Shown: positions 16,507 through 26,630 of the stretch, piece after piece
How positions within the stretch are numbered: the first letter of the stretch is position 1
Layout of the letters: every line of letters begins with the position of its first letter
From: Pseudomonadota bacterium
GTDB taxonomy: Bacteria; Pseudomonadota; Gammaproteobacteria; Acidiferrobacterales; UBA6901
Assembly: GCA_021785515.1 (NCBI GenBank)
Contig: JAJYEX010000010.1
Coordinates: 1 to 64,000, forward strand
Reading direction: 5' to 3'
DNA: 64,000 bases
Made by a program: the position numbers and the translations under genes
The notes under the pieces: model-generated
Seen by the model: the letters and a program-made list of their open reading frames with translations, nothing else
Databases searched by the model: none
Told to the model about the DNA's origin: nothing

Positions 16507-18342
16507 TCATGCCTCTTGTGACTGGGCGTCGTGAAACATCTCGTAAATCCGCCGCGCAAGACTGGGGCTGATGCCCGGAACCCTCACCAGATCCTCGACA
16601 CCGGCGCGCGCAACCTCCTGCAGTCCACCGAGGTTCTTGAGCAACGCCTGTCGACGCTTGTCACCGACGCCCGGGATACCCTCCAGCACCGATGTCCCGC
16701 GCGCCCGGCTGCGACGTTGCCGGTGCCCGGTAATGGCAAACCGGTGCGCCTCGTCACGGATCTGCTGGATGAGATGCAACGCCGGCGAATGCGCAGGCAG
16801 TATAGTCGCGCCCTGACGACCCGACAAGAAAAGCTGTTCGCGTCCAGGTTTGCGTTCCCTGCCCTTGGCCACCGCGACCAGCCGGACGCTGGCGGTCAAG
16901 ACCTCCCGGATGGCGGCCTCTGCCGCTCGCAACTGACCCTTGCCACCGTCGATAAGCACTACATCCGGCAAACGTCCGCCGCCATCGTCACGCTCCAAAA
17001 CCCGGCGGTACCGCCGCGAAAACGCTTGCGCGATCGCCGCATAATCGTCGCCCGGTGTGACATTCTCGATGTTGAAGCGACGGTAGTCCGATTTGAGCGG
17101 TCCATCCGGCGTGAACACCACGCAACTGGCGACGGTCGCCTCCCCCATGGTATGACTGATGTCAAAACACTCGATCCGCTCAGGCAGCGAGCCCAGCGAT
17201 AAGGCCTCCTGCAACGCCTCGAAGCGGTCGCGCAGGCTCGCCCGGTCGCTCAGAAATCGACGTAGGGCATCACGCGCATTGAGTTCCGCGAGCCGAACCC
17301 AGCGTCGGCGCAGTCCACGCGGATTGGCCACCAGCTGCACCGGGTGACCGGATTCCTGCGCGAAAGCGTCCTCCAGAAGGTTGCGATCGGAGACCGGACA
17401 GTTGAAATAGACAGCCTGGGGAACCGGCTTTCCGAGGTAGTACTGGGGCAGAAAAGCACCGAGAACAGCTTCCGGATCCGTCTCACCGCCGATATTCGGG
17501 AAAAAATTCTTGTTCCCCAGATTACGGCCATTGCGGATAAAGGTCACCACCACACAGGCCGCCCCCTGCTCGACCACAACGGCCAGCACATCGGCGTCTC
17601 CGCCCTCCCCGCTCACCGCCTGCCGTTCCTGGATCCGGTGCAGGGCAGCGATGCGGTCGCGATACCGCGCCGCGAGTTCGTATTCCTGCCGTTGCGAGGC
17701 CTCTTCCATGCGCGCGACCATTTCCTCGATCAGCGCCTGGCTCTCTCCCTCGAGAAACAGGGCGGCATGATGGACGTCTTCGGCATAGGCCGCAGCATCA
17801 ATATAACCCACGCACGGCGCAGAGCAGCGCCGAATCTGGTACTGCAGGCAGGGTCGCGAGCGGTTGCGGAAAAAGCTGTCCTCGCACTGCCGCACCGGAA
17901 AGACTTTCTGCAGGAGGTTGAGACTTTCACGCACGCTAAAGGCCGATGGGAACGGGCCGAAGTAGCGTCCCTTTTCGCGTTTGGCGCCGCGATGAAACGC
18001 CAGCCGCGGAAACGGATGATTGGACAGAAAGATATACGGATAGCTTTTGTCATCACGCAGAACGATATTGTACCGGGGCCGCAACGCCTTGATCAGGTTG
18101 TTCTCGAGCAGCAGCGCCTCGTTCTCGGTGTGGGTGATCGTCACGTCCATACCCTGCACCTGGCGCATCATGATCTGGGTTCGGGGCGCAAGACCGCTCG
18201 CACGAAAATAACTCGAGACCCGCCGACGCAGATTGCGCGCCTTCCCGACGTACAGCACCTCCCCACGAGCCCCCAACATACGGTACACCCCGGGAGCAGA
18301 CGAGAGGGACGTGAGAAAGGCATCGGAATTGAAGGTACTCAT
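16507..18342 (-). CDS. uvrC: Excinuclease ABC subunit C
   Basis: 611 residues, normal length. N-terminal GIY-YIG nuclease (GVYRMLGARGEVLYVGKA), a Cys-rich segment, UvrB-binding UVR motif near 205-240, RNase H-like C-terminal nuclease (IECFDISHTMGEATVASCVVF) and two C-terminal HhH motifs (GIPGVGDKRRQALL, VPGISPSLARRI). It makes both incisions in nucleotide excision repair after UvrB loading; uvrB is at 52369. The ATG overlaps the stop of the upstream uracil-DNA glycosylase gene, implying coupled translation of two repair genes. Confidence 0.97.
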   Translation of the reverse strand: MSTFNSDAFLTSLSSAPGVYRMLGARGEVLYVGKARNLRRRVSSYFRASGLAPRTQIMMRQVQGMDVTITHTENEALLLENNLIKALRPRYNIVLRDDKSYPYIFLSNHPFPRLAFHRGAKREKGRYFGPFPSAFSVRESLNLLQKVFPVRQCEDSFFRNRSRPCLQYQIRRCSAPCVGYIDAAAYAEDVHHAALFLEGESQALIEEMVARMEEASQRQEYELAARYRDRIAALHRIQERQAVSGEGGDADVLAVVVEQGAACVVVTFIRNGRNLGNKNFFPNIGGETDPEAVLGAFLPQYYLGKPVPQAVYFNCPVSDRNLLEDAFAQESGHPVQLVANPRGLRRRWVRLAELNARDALRRFLSDRASLRDRFEALQEALSLGSLPERIECFDISHTMGEATVASCVVFTPDGPLKSDYRRFNIENVTPGDDYAAIAQAFSRRYRRVLERDDGGGRLPDVVLIDGGKGQLRAAEAAIREVLTASVRLVAVAKGRERKPGREQLFLSGRQGATILPAHSPALHLIQQIRDEAHRFAITGHRQRRSRARGTSVLEGIPGVGDKRRQALLKNLGGLQEVARAGVEDLVRVPGISPSLARRIYEMFHDAQSQEA

Positions 18343-18998
18343 TACGTCACCGGACGTCTGCGCCGGCCGGCACCCAGCAGCTCTGCGGCGTGCCGCACCA
18401 CATGCTCGAACATGGCAGTCGTCAGCCGACGCGTCTGCGTGTTATAGCGGCTGCAATGAAAGGAGTCGAGCAGCGTGACGCCACCAGGCAGATCGTGTTG
18501 CCGGCCATGGGAAAACGGATAGCCGCCAGGCCGCAGGTCCAGGGCCCGCACCACAGCCCCGTGGGCCACGACGCCGAGCGCCAGTATCACGGCCGACGGC
18601 GGCAACTGCTGCAGTTCTTGGCGCAGATAGCGGTTGCAGGTTCGCACCTCGTCCGGCGCAGGCTTGTTGGCGGGGGGCAGACATTTGACCGCATTGGTAA
18701 TCCGGCAGTCTGTCAGTACCAGCCCGTCGGCTACCGATACGGATTCCGGGCCACTGGCGAATCCAAACTTGTGCAGCGTCCGGTACAACAGTATGCCGGC
18801 GTGATCGCCGGTGAACGGTCGGCCGGTGCGGTTTGCACCGTGCAAGCCAGGGGCCAGGCCGATAATGATCAACCGCGCCGCCGGATCACCAAATGCCGGT
18901 ACCGGGCCGGCATGGTACTCCGGATGATCGGACCGCACACCCGCCAAATGACGCGCCAGACGCGGGCACAAGACGCACGACGATGAAAAATGGGTCAC
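18342..18998 (-). CDS. Family 5-type uracil-DNA glycosylase
   Basis: 218 residues from a GTG preceded by GGAGGA; an in-frame TTG 54 bp upstream lacks such a site. The uracil-recognition motif reads GLAPGLHGANRTGRPFTGD, as in UdgB-type enzymes. Two N-terminal Cys (CVLCPRL) plus NAVKCLPP and a further Cys downstream match the iron-sulfur ligands of this superfamily. The C-terminal HCSRYNTQTRRLT matches the DNA-intercalating loop region. It removes uracil and deaminated bases. The stop overlaps the uvrC start codon. Confidence 0.88.
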   Translation of the reverse strand: MTHFSSSCVLCPRLARHLAGVRSDHPEYHAGPVPAFGDPAARLIIIGLAPGLHGANRTGRPFTGDHAGILLYRTLHKFGFASGPESVSVADGLVLTDCRITNAVKCLPPANKPAPDEVRTCNRYLRQELQQLPPSAVILALGVVAHGAVVRALDLRPGGYPFSHGRQHDLPGGVTLLDSFHCSRYNTQTRRLTTAMFEHVVRHAAELLGAGRRRRPVT

Positions 18999-19277
18999 GA
19001 CTCCTCCGGGACCAGCCCAAGAGGTGCATTTTCCCGAATCGCTTAACTGCAAACAATCCGCCGGCGAACGGATAATTCACAAGCCTCGGTCGACGGGATT
19101 GAGATGGGCGGTATTAAATCTCGAAATAGACTAATGAATATTTCTTATCTTATTGTTAATACACAATAAAATTAGCATCATTGACACTACATAGCACGAT
19201 CCGTGGAAGCAGCTGAGGTGACCGCTGGGCGATCGCGCGTCCGGCAGCTGCTCGCGGGGGGATCCGTGCCCGGCAGC

Positions 19278-19940
19278 CTAGAACGATTTGTGCAGCCCGA
19301 CAACAATGCCGTTCGGCATGAAACTCAGCAGGAACGGGCTCTTGCGATCCGAGGCATAAATGCCCCAGGCGGTTCCCAGCGCCCACCCCGCCAGGACATC
19401 CGTCTGCCAGTGCCCCCATTCCTTCATGCGCGCTTCCGCATCGTAGAGCGGCAGCAGTTCCAAAGACCAGACCCAGGGGTGATGTTGGTGGTAAGCCATG
19501 ATGAACGGGGTCACGAAGCTTGCCTGGAGGGTCACCTCGCCACTCGGGAAACTCTGTGCATGGGGCCCCTTGAACCACTCGTTCGGGTTGTCGGTCTGGG
19601 AAGGGCGTTCGCGGCCAAAGGCATATTTCAGGACTTGCGCTGAGATAAGCGCGCTGCCGACCGAGGCATCCAGGGACCGCCAGAATGTCTGCCCCAATTT
19701 GGTTTTGCCCCCCAGCCACAAGGCGCCGCCCACTTCCAGGAGAACCACACCTTTTTCGAGGGCCAGTGAGTTGCCGCGTGCCCAGATGCCGGAGCTGTCG
19801 TAGCCGAGCCGATAGTCAATGCCGAGCGGCCCGCTGGCCGCTGCAGCCAGACGTGACAGGAGCATCAGCGTCAGGGCGCCTGCAATGACCGCGCTACGCC
19901 CCTGTGCGGGGCCCCACAGTCTACCGATCGGATGGTTCAC
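19278..19940 (-). CDS. Exported PAP2-family phosphatase
   Basis: 220 residues from a GTG with AGGAGG eight bases upstream; a longer frame to 20054 lacks this site. Signal peptide or anchor around residues 14-33 (AVIAGALTLMLLSRLAAAASG). PAP2 motifs: KYAFGRERP, SFPSGEV and ARMKEWGHWQTDVLAG. The second motif has Glu where the general-acid His of PSGH is usual; the nucleophile His in motif 3 is kept. It could act on lipid or pyrophosphate substrates in the envelope. AT-rich sequence separates it from the uracil glycosylase gene. Confidence 0.82.
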   Translation of the reverse strand: MNHPIGRLWGPAQGRSAVIAGALTLMLLSRLAAAASGPLGIDYRLGYDSSGIWARGNSLALEKGVVLLEVGGALWLGGKTKLGQTFWRSLDASVGSALISAQVLKYAFGRERPSQTDNPNEWFKGPHAQSFPSGEVTLQASFVTPFIMAYHQHHPWVWSLELLPLYDAEARMKEWGHWQTDVLAGWALGTAWGIYASDRKSPFLLSFMPNGIVVGLHKSF

Positions 19941-20606
19941 GGCCCAGCCTCCTTTTATGCGTTGTTGTACGCGGCCTGACGCCGCCGAATTTCGCCAGCA
20001 AGAACGGGGGGCCGACCAGATCGCTGGCCAATCCCCATGCTGTTGCCGTTTCAAATAAGAGGTACACGCCGTCCGGCAAGTTCCGCCGTTTTTGGATTTA
20101 TTTTAGGGAGATGTCCGGCGCTGCCCGGATGCACGCGAGACCGCTCCGGTGCATCACGACCGCAATGGAGCCGGGCCAACGCGGACCCGGCACATGCCCA
20201 CCGCGCCCTGGACCGCAGCGATGAACCCCGGGCGAACACCTCCTGTCGCTGGCAGTCCACGCCGGAGCCGCAGAAAGAAGGTAATGAGGCGCCGCGCGCA
20301 ACCCATGCTGCAGCGCTTCGGACCAGAAGAGCTCAAAGGGCGCGCGGCATCCGAAGTCTGGGGAGACGCACACGCAACCCCCGCGAGGCAGCAGCCCGTC
20401 CCGGCCCATCGGAACCGCTTCCGCCAATCGGATGTAACCTGCGATTGGGTTTAAAACCGGTGGCCGCCGTATTCATGGCTCTGGGACCTCGACCGGAGAA
20501 CATCCTCAGTTCCGGCGAGCCCTGCCACCAACGGCGGCCGGGGGTGCAGATCCTCCAGCTTCAGATCCGCCGCCGGACCGGCCTGCGGCAGCAGCACCGG
20601 GCATGT
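19941..20606. other. Non-coding region between PAP2 gene and speD
   Basis: Promoter region of the PAP2 gene plus sequence with only unsupported open frames on both strands. No RNA gene or repeat recognised. Confidence 0.4.
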
Positions 20607-21416
20607 TCACTTCGGAATGTTGGTTCCGTTGAATATTTCTGCCAGCTCCCGATGCAGGCGCTGGGTAACTGTCTTCCAGTCGTTGGGGGCAAGATCACTC
20701 TCGGAGATCCCGAACAGATAGTTGTTCAGATTGAATTCCCGCAGCATCATCTTGGTGTGAAATATGTTTTCCTGGTAGACATTGACATCGATGGCCTGGT
20801 AACGACCGAGTGTCGCCCGGTCGATGAAATTCTGTACCGAATTGATCTTGTGATCGATGTAATGCTTGACACCGCGCACGTCACGCGTGAACCCGCGCAC
20901 CCGGTAGTCGATGATCACGACATCAGACTCGAAGCTGTGGATTAGATAATTCAGGGCGCGCAGCGGCGAAATACGTCCACAGGTCGACACATCGATGTCG
21001 GCCCGGAAGCTGCTTATGCCATTGTCAGGATGACTCTCAGGGTAGGTATGTACCGTGATATGGCTCTTGTCCAGATGAGCCACCACCGCGTCCGGCAGCG
21101 GACCCGGTGCCTCCGGGTTGAGCGGTTCTTCGGCGATCGGCAACTCCGAAATCAGCATGGTCACGCTCGCCCCTTCCGGATCGTAGTCCTGATGGGCGAT
21201 ATTGAGGATATTTGCCCCGATGATCCGCGCAACTTCCTTGAGAATATCGGTCAGACGCTCGGCGTTATACGCGTCATCGATGTACGAAATATACTCACGC
21301 TGCGCCTTTTCACTGTGCGCGTAGCATATGTCATAAATATTGAAACTCAACGTCTTGGTTAGATTGTTGAAGCTCTCGAGCTTCAGCTTCCTGAGTGGTT
21401 GAATCAGATCGGCCAA
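20607..21416 (-). CDS. speD: S-adenosylmethionine decarboxylase proenzyme
   Basis: 269 residues from a TTG preceded by GGAGGA with eight-base spacing; this start gives [16 protein letters not shown] close to the N-terminus, as in E. coli SpeD (264 residues). It supplies decarboxylated SAM for spermidine synthesis. The self-cleavage Lys-Ser is in [18 protein letters not shown], and [20 protein letters not shown] and [17 protein letters not shown] match the class 1A enzyme. It is the last gene of the minus-strand run that starts with cysM. Longer frames to 21488 begin at TTG without a clear ribosome binding site. Confidence 0.93.
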   Translation of the reverse strand: MADLIQPLRKLKLESFNNLTKTLSFNIYDICYAHSEKAQREYISYIDDAYNAERLTDILKEVARIIGANILNIAHQDYDPEGASVTMLISELPIAEEPLNPEAPGPLPDAVVAHLDKSHITVHTYPESHPDNGISSFRADIDVSTCGRISPLRALNYLIHSFESDVVIIDYRVRGFTRDVRGVKHYIDHKINSVQNFIDRATLGRYQAIDVNVYQENIFHTKMMLREFNLNNYLFGISESDLAPNDWKTVTQRLHRELAEIFNGTNIPK

Positions 21417-21501
21417 CGCTAACTTCCTCCGGAAAATACGATGAAACATGCCGCCATAATGCGCTTTGTAGGCCAGAAAGCCGTGCAATGCAACATTGGC
21501 G

Positions 21502-22521
21502 TCAACTGATGCTGCGAATCATGCGTTGCGCCTGCCGGTAGCGTTCGTCGCGGACCAGCTCCTGGCGCGTACCGGCATGCCGGCCGTGCATGCGCACCAG
21601 ACGCAGATGCGATACCGGATTGTCATAATTCCCGAGGCCGTCCAGAACCCGATCGGCGCCGCGCGTATCATTACATACCAGCGCCATGTCGCAGCCGGCC
21701 TCCAGGGCCACGCGTGCGCGGTCGAGCACATCGCCAGCCACCTTGGCCCCTTCCATGGACAAGTCGTCACTGAAAATGACTCCCTGGAATTCCAGCCGCT
21801 GACGCAGCACTTCCTTCAGCCAGAAGGCGGAAAACCCCGCCGGGTTCGCGTCCACGCGCGGATAGATCACGTGCGCAGGCATGATGCCGGCCAGACCGTA
21901 ATGAATCATGCGCGCAAACGGCAGGACATCCTCGGCAAAGATGTCCTCGAACGGGCGCTCATCGCGCGGTACCGCCACGTGGGAATCAGCCTCGACACCG
22001 CCGTGTCCCGGAAAGTGTTTCCCGGTCGCCGCCATTCCGGCGTGCGACATGCCGACCATGTAGGCGTGGGCAATATCGGCCACGATTTCGGGGTTCGCGT
22101 GAAAGGCACGGTCGCCGATTACCTGACTCACCCCTCGGTCGAGATCCAGCACCGGCGCAAAGCTGAAATCAACACCGACCGCAAGCAACTCGCTCGCCAT
22201 CAGCCAGCCGCAGACCTCGGCCGTGTGCCGGGCACGATGCACGTTCTCCCCGTACAGCGCGCCCAGACGGGCGGCTGCCGGCAACGCCGTGAACCCGGCG
22301 CGGAAGCGTTGGACCCGCCCGCCTTCGTGGTCAACGGCTACCAGCAATCTCGGGTCCCGCAGTCCGTGGATATCACCCGCCAGCCGCTCAAGCTGGTCGG
22401 GCGACTCGTAGTTGCGGCTGAACAGGATGACGCCGCCGACCAGGGGGTGGCGCAGCCGTTCGCGCTCCTCCGGGCTGAGCACGGTGCCTGCGAGGTCGAC
22501 CATCACCGGACCCAGCGACAT
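21502..22521 (-). CDS. nagZ: Beta-N-acetylhexosaminidase
   Basis: 339 residues from the ATG preceded by GAGGA. Family GH3 cytoplasmic enzyme that removes GlcNAc from anhydromuropeptides during cell-wall recycling. The signature [18 protein letters not shown] contains the catalytic His-Asp loop, and GPVMVDLAG and [10 protein letters not shown] match the NagZ N-terminus. The start lies directly beside the stop of the L,D-transpeptidase gene, so two peptidoglycan genes are translationally coupled. Confidence 0.95.
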   Translation of the reverse strand: MSLGPVMVDLAGTVLSPEERERLRHPLVGGVILFSRNYESPDQLERLAGDIHGLRDPRLLVAVDHEGGRVQRFRAGFTALPAAARLGALYGENVHRARHTAEVCGWLMASELLAVGVDFSFAPVLDLDRGVSQVIGDRAFHANPEIVADIAHAYMVGMSHAGMAATGKHFPGHGGVEADSHVAVPRDERPFEDIFAEDVLPFARMIHYGLAGIMPAHVIYPRVDANPAGFSAFWLKEVLRQRLEFQGVIFSDDLSMEGAKVAGDVLDRARVALEAGCDMALVCNDTRGADRVLDGLGNYDNPVSHLRLVRMHGRHAGTRQELVRDERYRQAQRMIRSIS

Positions 22522-22522
22522 C

Positions 22523-23008
22523 TCAGTCCTCTGCACGGATGTGCACGCGGGTACCAACCGGCACTCTGTCAAACAGTTCGATAATCTCGCTGTTACGCAT
22601 CTTGATACAGCCGCGAGAGCTCGGGATACCCATGGGATCTTCGTCCGGACATCCGTGGATATAGATATAGCGGCGCATGGTGTCGACCTGCCCCAGGCGG
22701 TTGCGGCCAGGCTCCAGGCCGCTCAACCACAGAATGCGGGTAAGGATCCAGTCGCGGCCCGGATAGTCGCGGCGCAGCTGGGGCGTGTAGATCTCGCCCG
22801 TCGGCCGCCGCGAGACAAGCACCGCCCCGGGGAGCAGGCCCGCACCGATCCTGGCGCGCACGACGTGCCATCCACGCGGCGTACGCTCGCTGCCATTCTG
22901 CTCGCCGACCCCCTTACGTGCACTGGCAATGCTGACCTGCATAAGCGTACCCCGCCGCTCATCGCGCAGAGTGAGCAGCTGGCTGGCGATCCCGACATCA
23001 ATAATCAC
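22523..23008 (-). CDS. L,D-transpeptidase catalytic-domain protein
   Basis: 161 residues starting at a GTG that overlaps the rlmD stop. One YkuD domain: VIIDVGIASQLLTL at the N-terminus and the active-site block HGCPDEDPMGIPSSRGCIKM with catalytic Cys. Such enzymes form 3-3 cross-links or attach proteins to peptidoglycan. No signal peptide is visible from this start, which is odd for a periplasmic reaction; this short form occurs in other proteobacteria. A longer frame into rlmD has no family pattern. Confidence 0.85.
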   Translation of the reverse strand: MIIDVGIASQLLTLRDERRGTLMQVSIASARKGVGEQNGSERTPRGWHVVRARIGAGLLPGAVLVSRRPTGEIYTPQLRRDYPGRDWILTRILWLSGLEPGRNRLGQVDTMRRYIYIHGCPDEDPMGIPSSRGCIKMRNSEIIELFDRVPVGTRVHIRAED

Positions 23009-24393
23009 GGATCCATACCCCCGCTGACCGGCCCCGCTTCGAATACCGCCATCGATTCCACATGCGAGGTGTGCGGAAACATGTCCAGCACTCCGGCACT
23101 GGCCAGCCGGTAACCCTTCGCATGTACCAGCACCTCGCTGTCGCGCGCGAGCGTCCCGGGATTGCAGGAAACATAGACGATGCGGCCCGGTCCGGAGCCG
23201 TCCGCCGGCAGCCGCTTCACGACTTCCATGGCCCCCGTGCGGGGTGGATCGAGGAGCCACTTGTCGAAACGCTCCCCGCCCCACGGCGTGGGCCCGTCGG
23301 CACTATACAGATCAGCCGCCAGAAACTCCGCGGAGGTAATGCCGTTATGCTTCGCGTTGGCCCGCGCCTGTCCCACCAGCGCGGCATCACCCTCGATCCC
23401 GAGCACACGGCGCGCATGCCGCGCCAGCGGCAGCGTGAAATTCCCCAGGCCGCAGAACAGGTCGAGCACTGCCTCATCCGCGCCGGGCTCGAGAAGCTCC
23501 AGCGCCCGGCCGACCAGGGCACGGTTGATCGCGCCATTCACCTGCACGAAATCGACCGGCCGAAACTGCAGCTCAATCCCCTCTTCCGGCAGCCGATAGG
23601 CCAGCACAGCATCCTGCGGCCACAAAAGCGAAACGGAATCCGGCCCCCCGGGCTGAAGGTAGATCTGAGCAGCATGATGCTCGCCGAACCGGCGCAGCCG
23701 GTCCAGATCCTCCCCGGTCAGCGGTTCAAGGTGACGGAACACCAGCGCCAAACAGGGCAGCGGCGTGACCGGGTCGCCGACCGCCACCTCGATCTGCGGG
23801 ATGCGCTGCGGCTGCGACAGGCCGGCGACAAGGACCCGCAACTCCGGCAACAACTCCGACACCCTCGTGTCCAGCACGTCGCAGGATTCCAGGGGCGTAA
23901 TAAAGGAGTGACGTTTCTCGCGGAATCCGACCAGAACCCCGCCCTTCTTGGGCACCAGGCGCACCCCCAGGCGGGCCTTGCGCCGGTAACCCCAGACCGG
24001 TCCTTGCAGCGGTGGCAACCAGGCTGCAGGCCGGACCTTGCCGATATGCGCCAGGTTGTCCCGCAGAATCTGCTCCTTTTCACGCAGCTGAGCCTCAGGA
24101 CGCAGATGCTGCAAGCTGCACCCGCCGCAAACCCCGAAATGGCGGCATCTGGGCACCACCCGGTCCGCGGAAGGGGAAAGGATTTCGACCACCCCACCGG
24201 TGTCGTAATTCTTCTTCTTGTTATGGTAGCGAAACCGTACCTCATCCCCCGGCAGGGCGCCCTGAATAAACACGGCCTTTCCGGCAACGCGCGCAACTCC
24301 ATTGCCTTCGAAGTCGAGCGAATCAATGTGGGCCACGGCCGTATCACCACCGGCCACGAGTGCTTCTCCCAGCGCAGAGTGATGCGATGACAT
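23005..24393 (-). CDS. rlmD: 23S rRNA (uracil-1939-C5)-methyltransferase
   Basis: 462 residues from ATG at 24393; the frame stays open upstream but without homology. N-terminal TRAM domain (VAHIDSLDFEGNGVARVAGKA), an iron-sulfur cluster segment CRHFGVCGGCSLQHL plus a later Cys (ESCDVL), and a SAM-binding domain with DLFCGLGNFTLPLA, LLDPPRTGA and VSCNPGTLARD including the catalytic Cys. It modifies U1939 of 23S rRNA. Lies 67 bp after the exonuclease gene and overlaps the transpeptidase start. Confidence 0.95.
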   Translation of the reverse strand: MSSHHSALGEALVAGGDTAVAHIDSLDFEGNGVARVAGKAVFIQGALPGDEVRFRYHNKKKNYDTGGVVEILSPSADRVVPRCRHFGVCGGCSLQHLRPEAQLREKEQILRDNLAHIGKVRPAAWLPPLQGPVWGYRRKARLGVRLVPKKGGVLVGFREKRHSFITPLESCDVLDTRVSELLPELRVLVAGLSQPQRIPQIEVAVGDPVTPLPCLALVFRHLEPLTGEDLDRLRRFGEHHAAQIYLQPGGPDSVSLLWPQDAVLAYRLPEEGIELQFRPVDFVQVNGAINRALVGRALELLEPGADEAVLDLFCGLGNFTLPLARHARRVLGIEGDAALVGQARANAKHNGITSAEFLAADLYSADGPTPWGGERFDKWLLDPPRTGAMEVVKRLPADGSGPGRIVYVSCNPGTLARDSEVLVHAKGYRLASAGVLDMFPHTSHVESMAVFEAGPVSGGMDP

Positions 24394-24460
24394 GAGCCTG
24401 CCTGTCTTCAATCCGGCACGCACCAGCCGGCCATGGCAGTCCACTTGCGGCCACTGCACA

Positions 24461-25231
24461 TCAGTGCCATGCCTGCAGGAATGCACGCCAGTGCGGCTTA
24501 TTCTCGGAACCCAGCAGCACCCGTACGCGCTCGATCTCGGCATCCCAGGCTGCGGCATCGAGCCGGCCCCGGATGAGTTCGAAGCGCAGATAGACCAGAT
24601 AGGTATTGAGCGCGTCGATTTCGCAATAGCTGCGAATCTCCTCCAATTTGCCGGCCTGGAACTGGTCCCAGACCTGCGAACCGTCCATGCCCAGTTTTCC
24701 GGGCAAGCCGAGCAGTTGCGCAAGCTCGTGCAGTGGCGCCACGGCCCGCGCCTGGTAACCGGACAGCACATCCATGAGATCGGTGTGACGGGTATGGAAG
24801 CGGCTGAGATAGTTGTTCCATTTGAACTCGCGGTCATCCTCGCCGGTATCCCAGTAACGTGGTGCACTGATCCCGTGCACCAGCGCCCGATAGTGCAGAA
24901 CCGGCAGATCGAATCCTCCTCCGTTCCACGACACCAGCGTCGGGGTATACCTCTCGATACCGTCGAAGAAGCGCCGAATCAGTTCCGCCTCGCCCGCCTC
25001 CGCGTCACCGAGCGACCACAGCCTCAGGCTGTCCGCATGCCGCAGCACCGCCGAGATGGCGACAATGCGATGCAGGTGGTGACGGAGAAATTCCGAATCC
25101 CCCGTCTGCTCACGGCGCTTGTGGAACATGATCTTGGCAACGTCGGCATCGCCCAGCCCATCGAGCTGGTACAGACGCCTTCCCGACTCGGTATCGGGAA
25201 CGGTCTCGATGTCAAAAACAAGTACATTCAT
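24461..25231 (-). CDS. Predicted PolB-like 3'-5' exonuclease
   Basis: 256 residues. RNase H-like fold with DnaQ-type motifs: ExoI VFDIETVPD at the N-terminus, ExoII SWNGGGFDLPVL near residue 108, and ExoIII YCEIDALNTYLVY near 208. It matches the DNA_pol_B_exo2-type family of stand-alone proofreading-like exonucleases whose cellular role is not settled. It lies between cysM and rlmD in a tight run on one strand. Confidence 0.88.
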   Translation of the reverse strand: MNVLVFDIETVPDTESGRRLYQLDGLGDADVAKIMFHKRREQTGDSEFLRHHLHRIVAISAVLRHADSLRLWSLGDAEAGEAELIRRFFDGIERYTPTLVSWNGGGFDLPVLHYRALVHGISAPRYWDTGEDDREFKWNNYLSRFHTRHTDLMDVLSGYQARAVAPLHELAQLLGLPGKLGMDGSQVWDQFQAGKLEEIRSYCEIDALNTYLVYLRFELIRGRLDAAAWDAEIERVRVLLGSENKPHWRAFLQAWH

Positions 25232-25272
25232 GATTCATTCCCGTACCGTGACACGCTCTGCTGACGCCACCC

Positions 25273-26163
25273 TCACTCGGGGAACACCCCGGTGGATACG
25301 TAGCGGTCGCCCCGGTCACACACGATGGCCACCACGGTCGCATCACGCAGCCCGGCACTCAAGCGCAGCATGGCGGCCACCGCCCCGCCCGATGAGATTC
25401 CGCAGAAGATCCCCTCTTCGGCCGCCAGCCTGCGCGTCATCGTCTCCGCTTCCTGCTGCGACACCTCGATAACCTGGTCCACGCGCTGGCGATCGAATAT
25501 CCTTGGCTGGTAGGCCTCCGGCCAGCGGCGAATGCCCGGAATCGAAGATCCCTCGGTCGGATGGACCCCGACGATCTGAACCGCGGGATTGCGCTCCTTC
25601 AAATAGCGCGACGTGCCCATGATTGTTCCGGTTGTGCCCATTGAACTTACCAGATGGGTGATCTGGCCGTCGGTGTCCCGCCAAATTTCTGGGCCCGTCC
25701 CGAGGTAATGGGCCTGCGGATTGTCAGGATTGGAGAACTGGTCGAGCACCTTCCCTCTGCCCTGCTGCTCCATGCTCTCGGCAAGATCACGCGCGCCCTC
25801 CATCCCCTCGGCCCGGGAAACCAGCACGATCTCGGCCCCGAAAGCCTTCATCACTGCCCGCCGTTCAGCACTCATGTTTTCCGGCATGATCAGGATCATG
25901 CGATAACCCTTGACCGCGGCCACCATGGCCAGGGCGATACCGGTATTGCCGCTGGTCGCCTCGATCAGGGTATCCCCGGGGTGGATGTCGCCCCGCTCCT
26001 CCGCCGCCAGGATCATGTTGAGCGCAGGACGGTCCTTGACCGACCCAGCCGGGTTGTTTCCCTCGAGTTTCACCAACAGCCGATTGGACGTGGCCCCGCC
26101 AAGACGCTGCAAGCGCACCAGCGGGGTGTTTCCGACCAGATCTTCGATGAGCACCGCTTTCAT
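25273..26163 (-). CDS. cysM: Cysteine synthase B (O-acetylserine sulfhydrylase)
   Basis: 296 residues. PLP enzyme: N-terminal VGNTPLVRL, the PLP Lys in NNPAGSVKDRPA, phosphate-binding EATSGNTGIALA and a C-terminal GISSGGAVAA. The short CysM form (about 295 residues) rather than CysK. It makes cysteine from O-acetylserine and sulfide or thiosulfate. First gene of a minus-strand run ending with speD. Confidence 0.93.
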   Translation of the reverse strand: MKAVLIEDLVGNTPLVRLQRLGGATSNRLLVKLEGNNPAGSVKDRPALNMILAAEERGDIHPGDTLIEATSGNTGIALAMVAAVKGYRMILIMPENMSAERRAVMKAFGAEIVLVSRAEGMEGARDLAESMEQQGRGKVLDQFSNPDNPQAHYLGTGPEIWRDTDGQITHLVSSMGTTGTIMGTSRYLKERNPAVQIVGVHPTEGSSIPGIRRWPEAYQPRIFDRQRVDQVIEVSQQEAETMTRRLAAEEGIFCGISSGGAVAAMLRLSAGLRDATVVAIVCDRGDRYVSTGVFPE

Positions 26164-26630
26164 GGGCGCATTCTAAAGCAAACGCGCCAGCCCGCGATAG
26201 GCAAACTGTCATCCCGTCGGACGGTCCGCCCCGGCCATACCTCGTCAGGCGGCGTCCGGCGCCCCTTGGCCAATGAGCACCTGGCCATCCCCTTGGCCTG
26301 CCGCACCATGCGAGCACGACAGGCCCGCTGGCGGTCCACTGATGCCCCGTTTGGGGATAATGGCCTCAGCCGGTCTGTCGTCCGAAGGGCCTGAACCTCC
26401 GTGCTGGACACCCGCACACCGACCGGCCGGAGGGCGAGGTACAATGGGCCGTTTTATAAAAATGACCTGCTTGCGACCCGGCAAACACGGATTGGTATGA
26501 CCACGCGAACACCGGCCACCCCGGGAACACCCGAACGGCCAGTCTGGATGAGACAGAACATGCCCGCTTCCACACTCTGTCATTCAAGTTCCACCGATGG
26601 AGCGGCCGCCCGGCTGCGCGGCACTGGCCC
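26164..26630. other. Divergent intergenic region between cysM and recJ-like gene
   Basis: No gene recognised. It must carry promoters for cysM (leftward) and the RecJ-like gene (rightward); an AT-rich patch near 26452-26462 is the most promoter-like part. No riboswitch-like structure is evident by eye. Confidence 0.35.
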
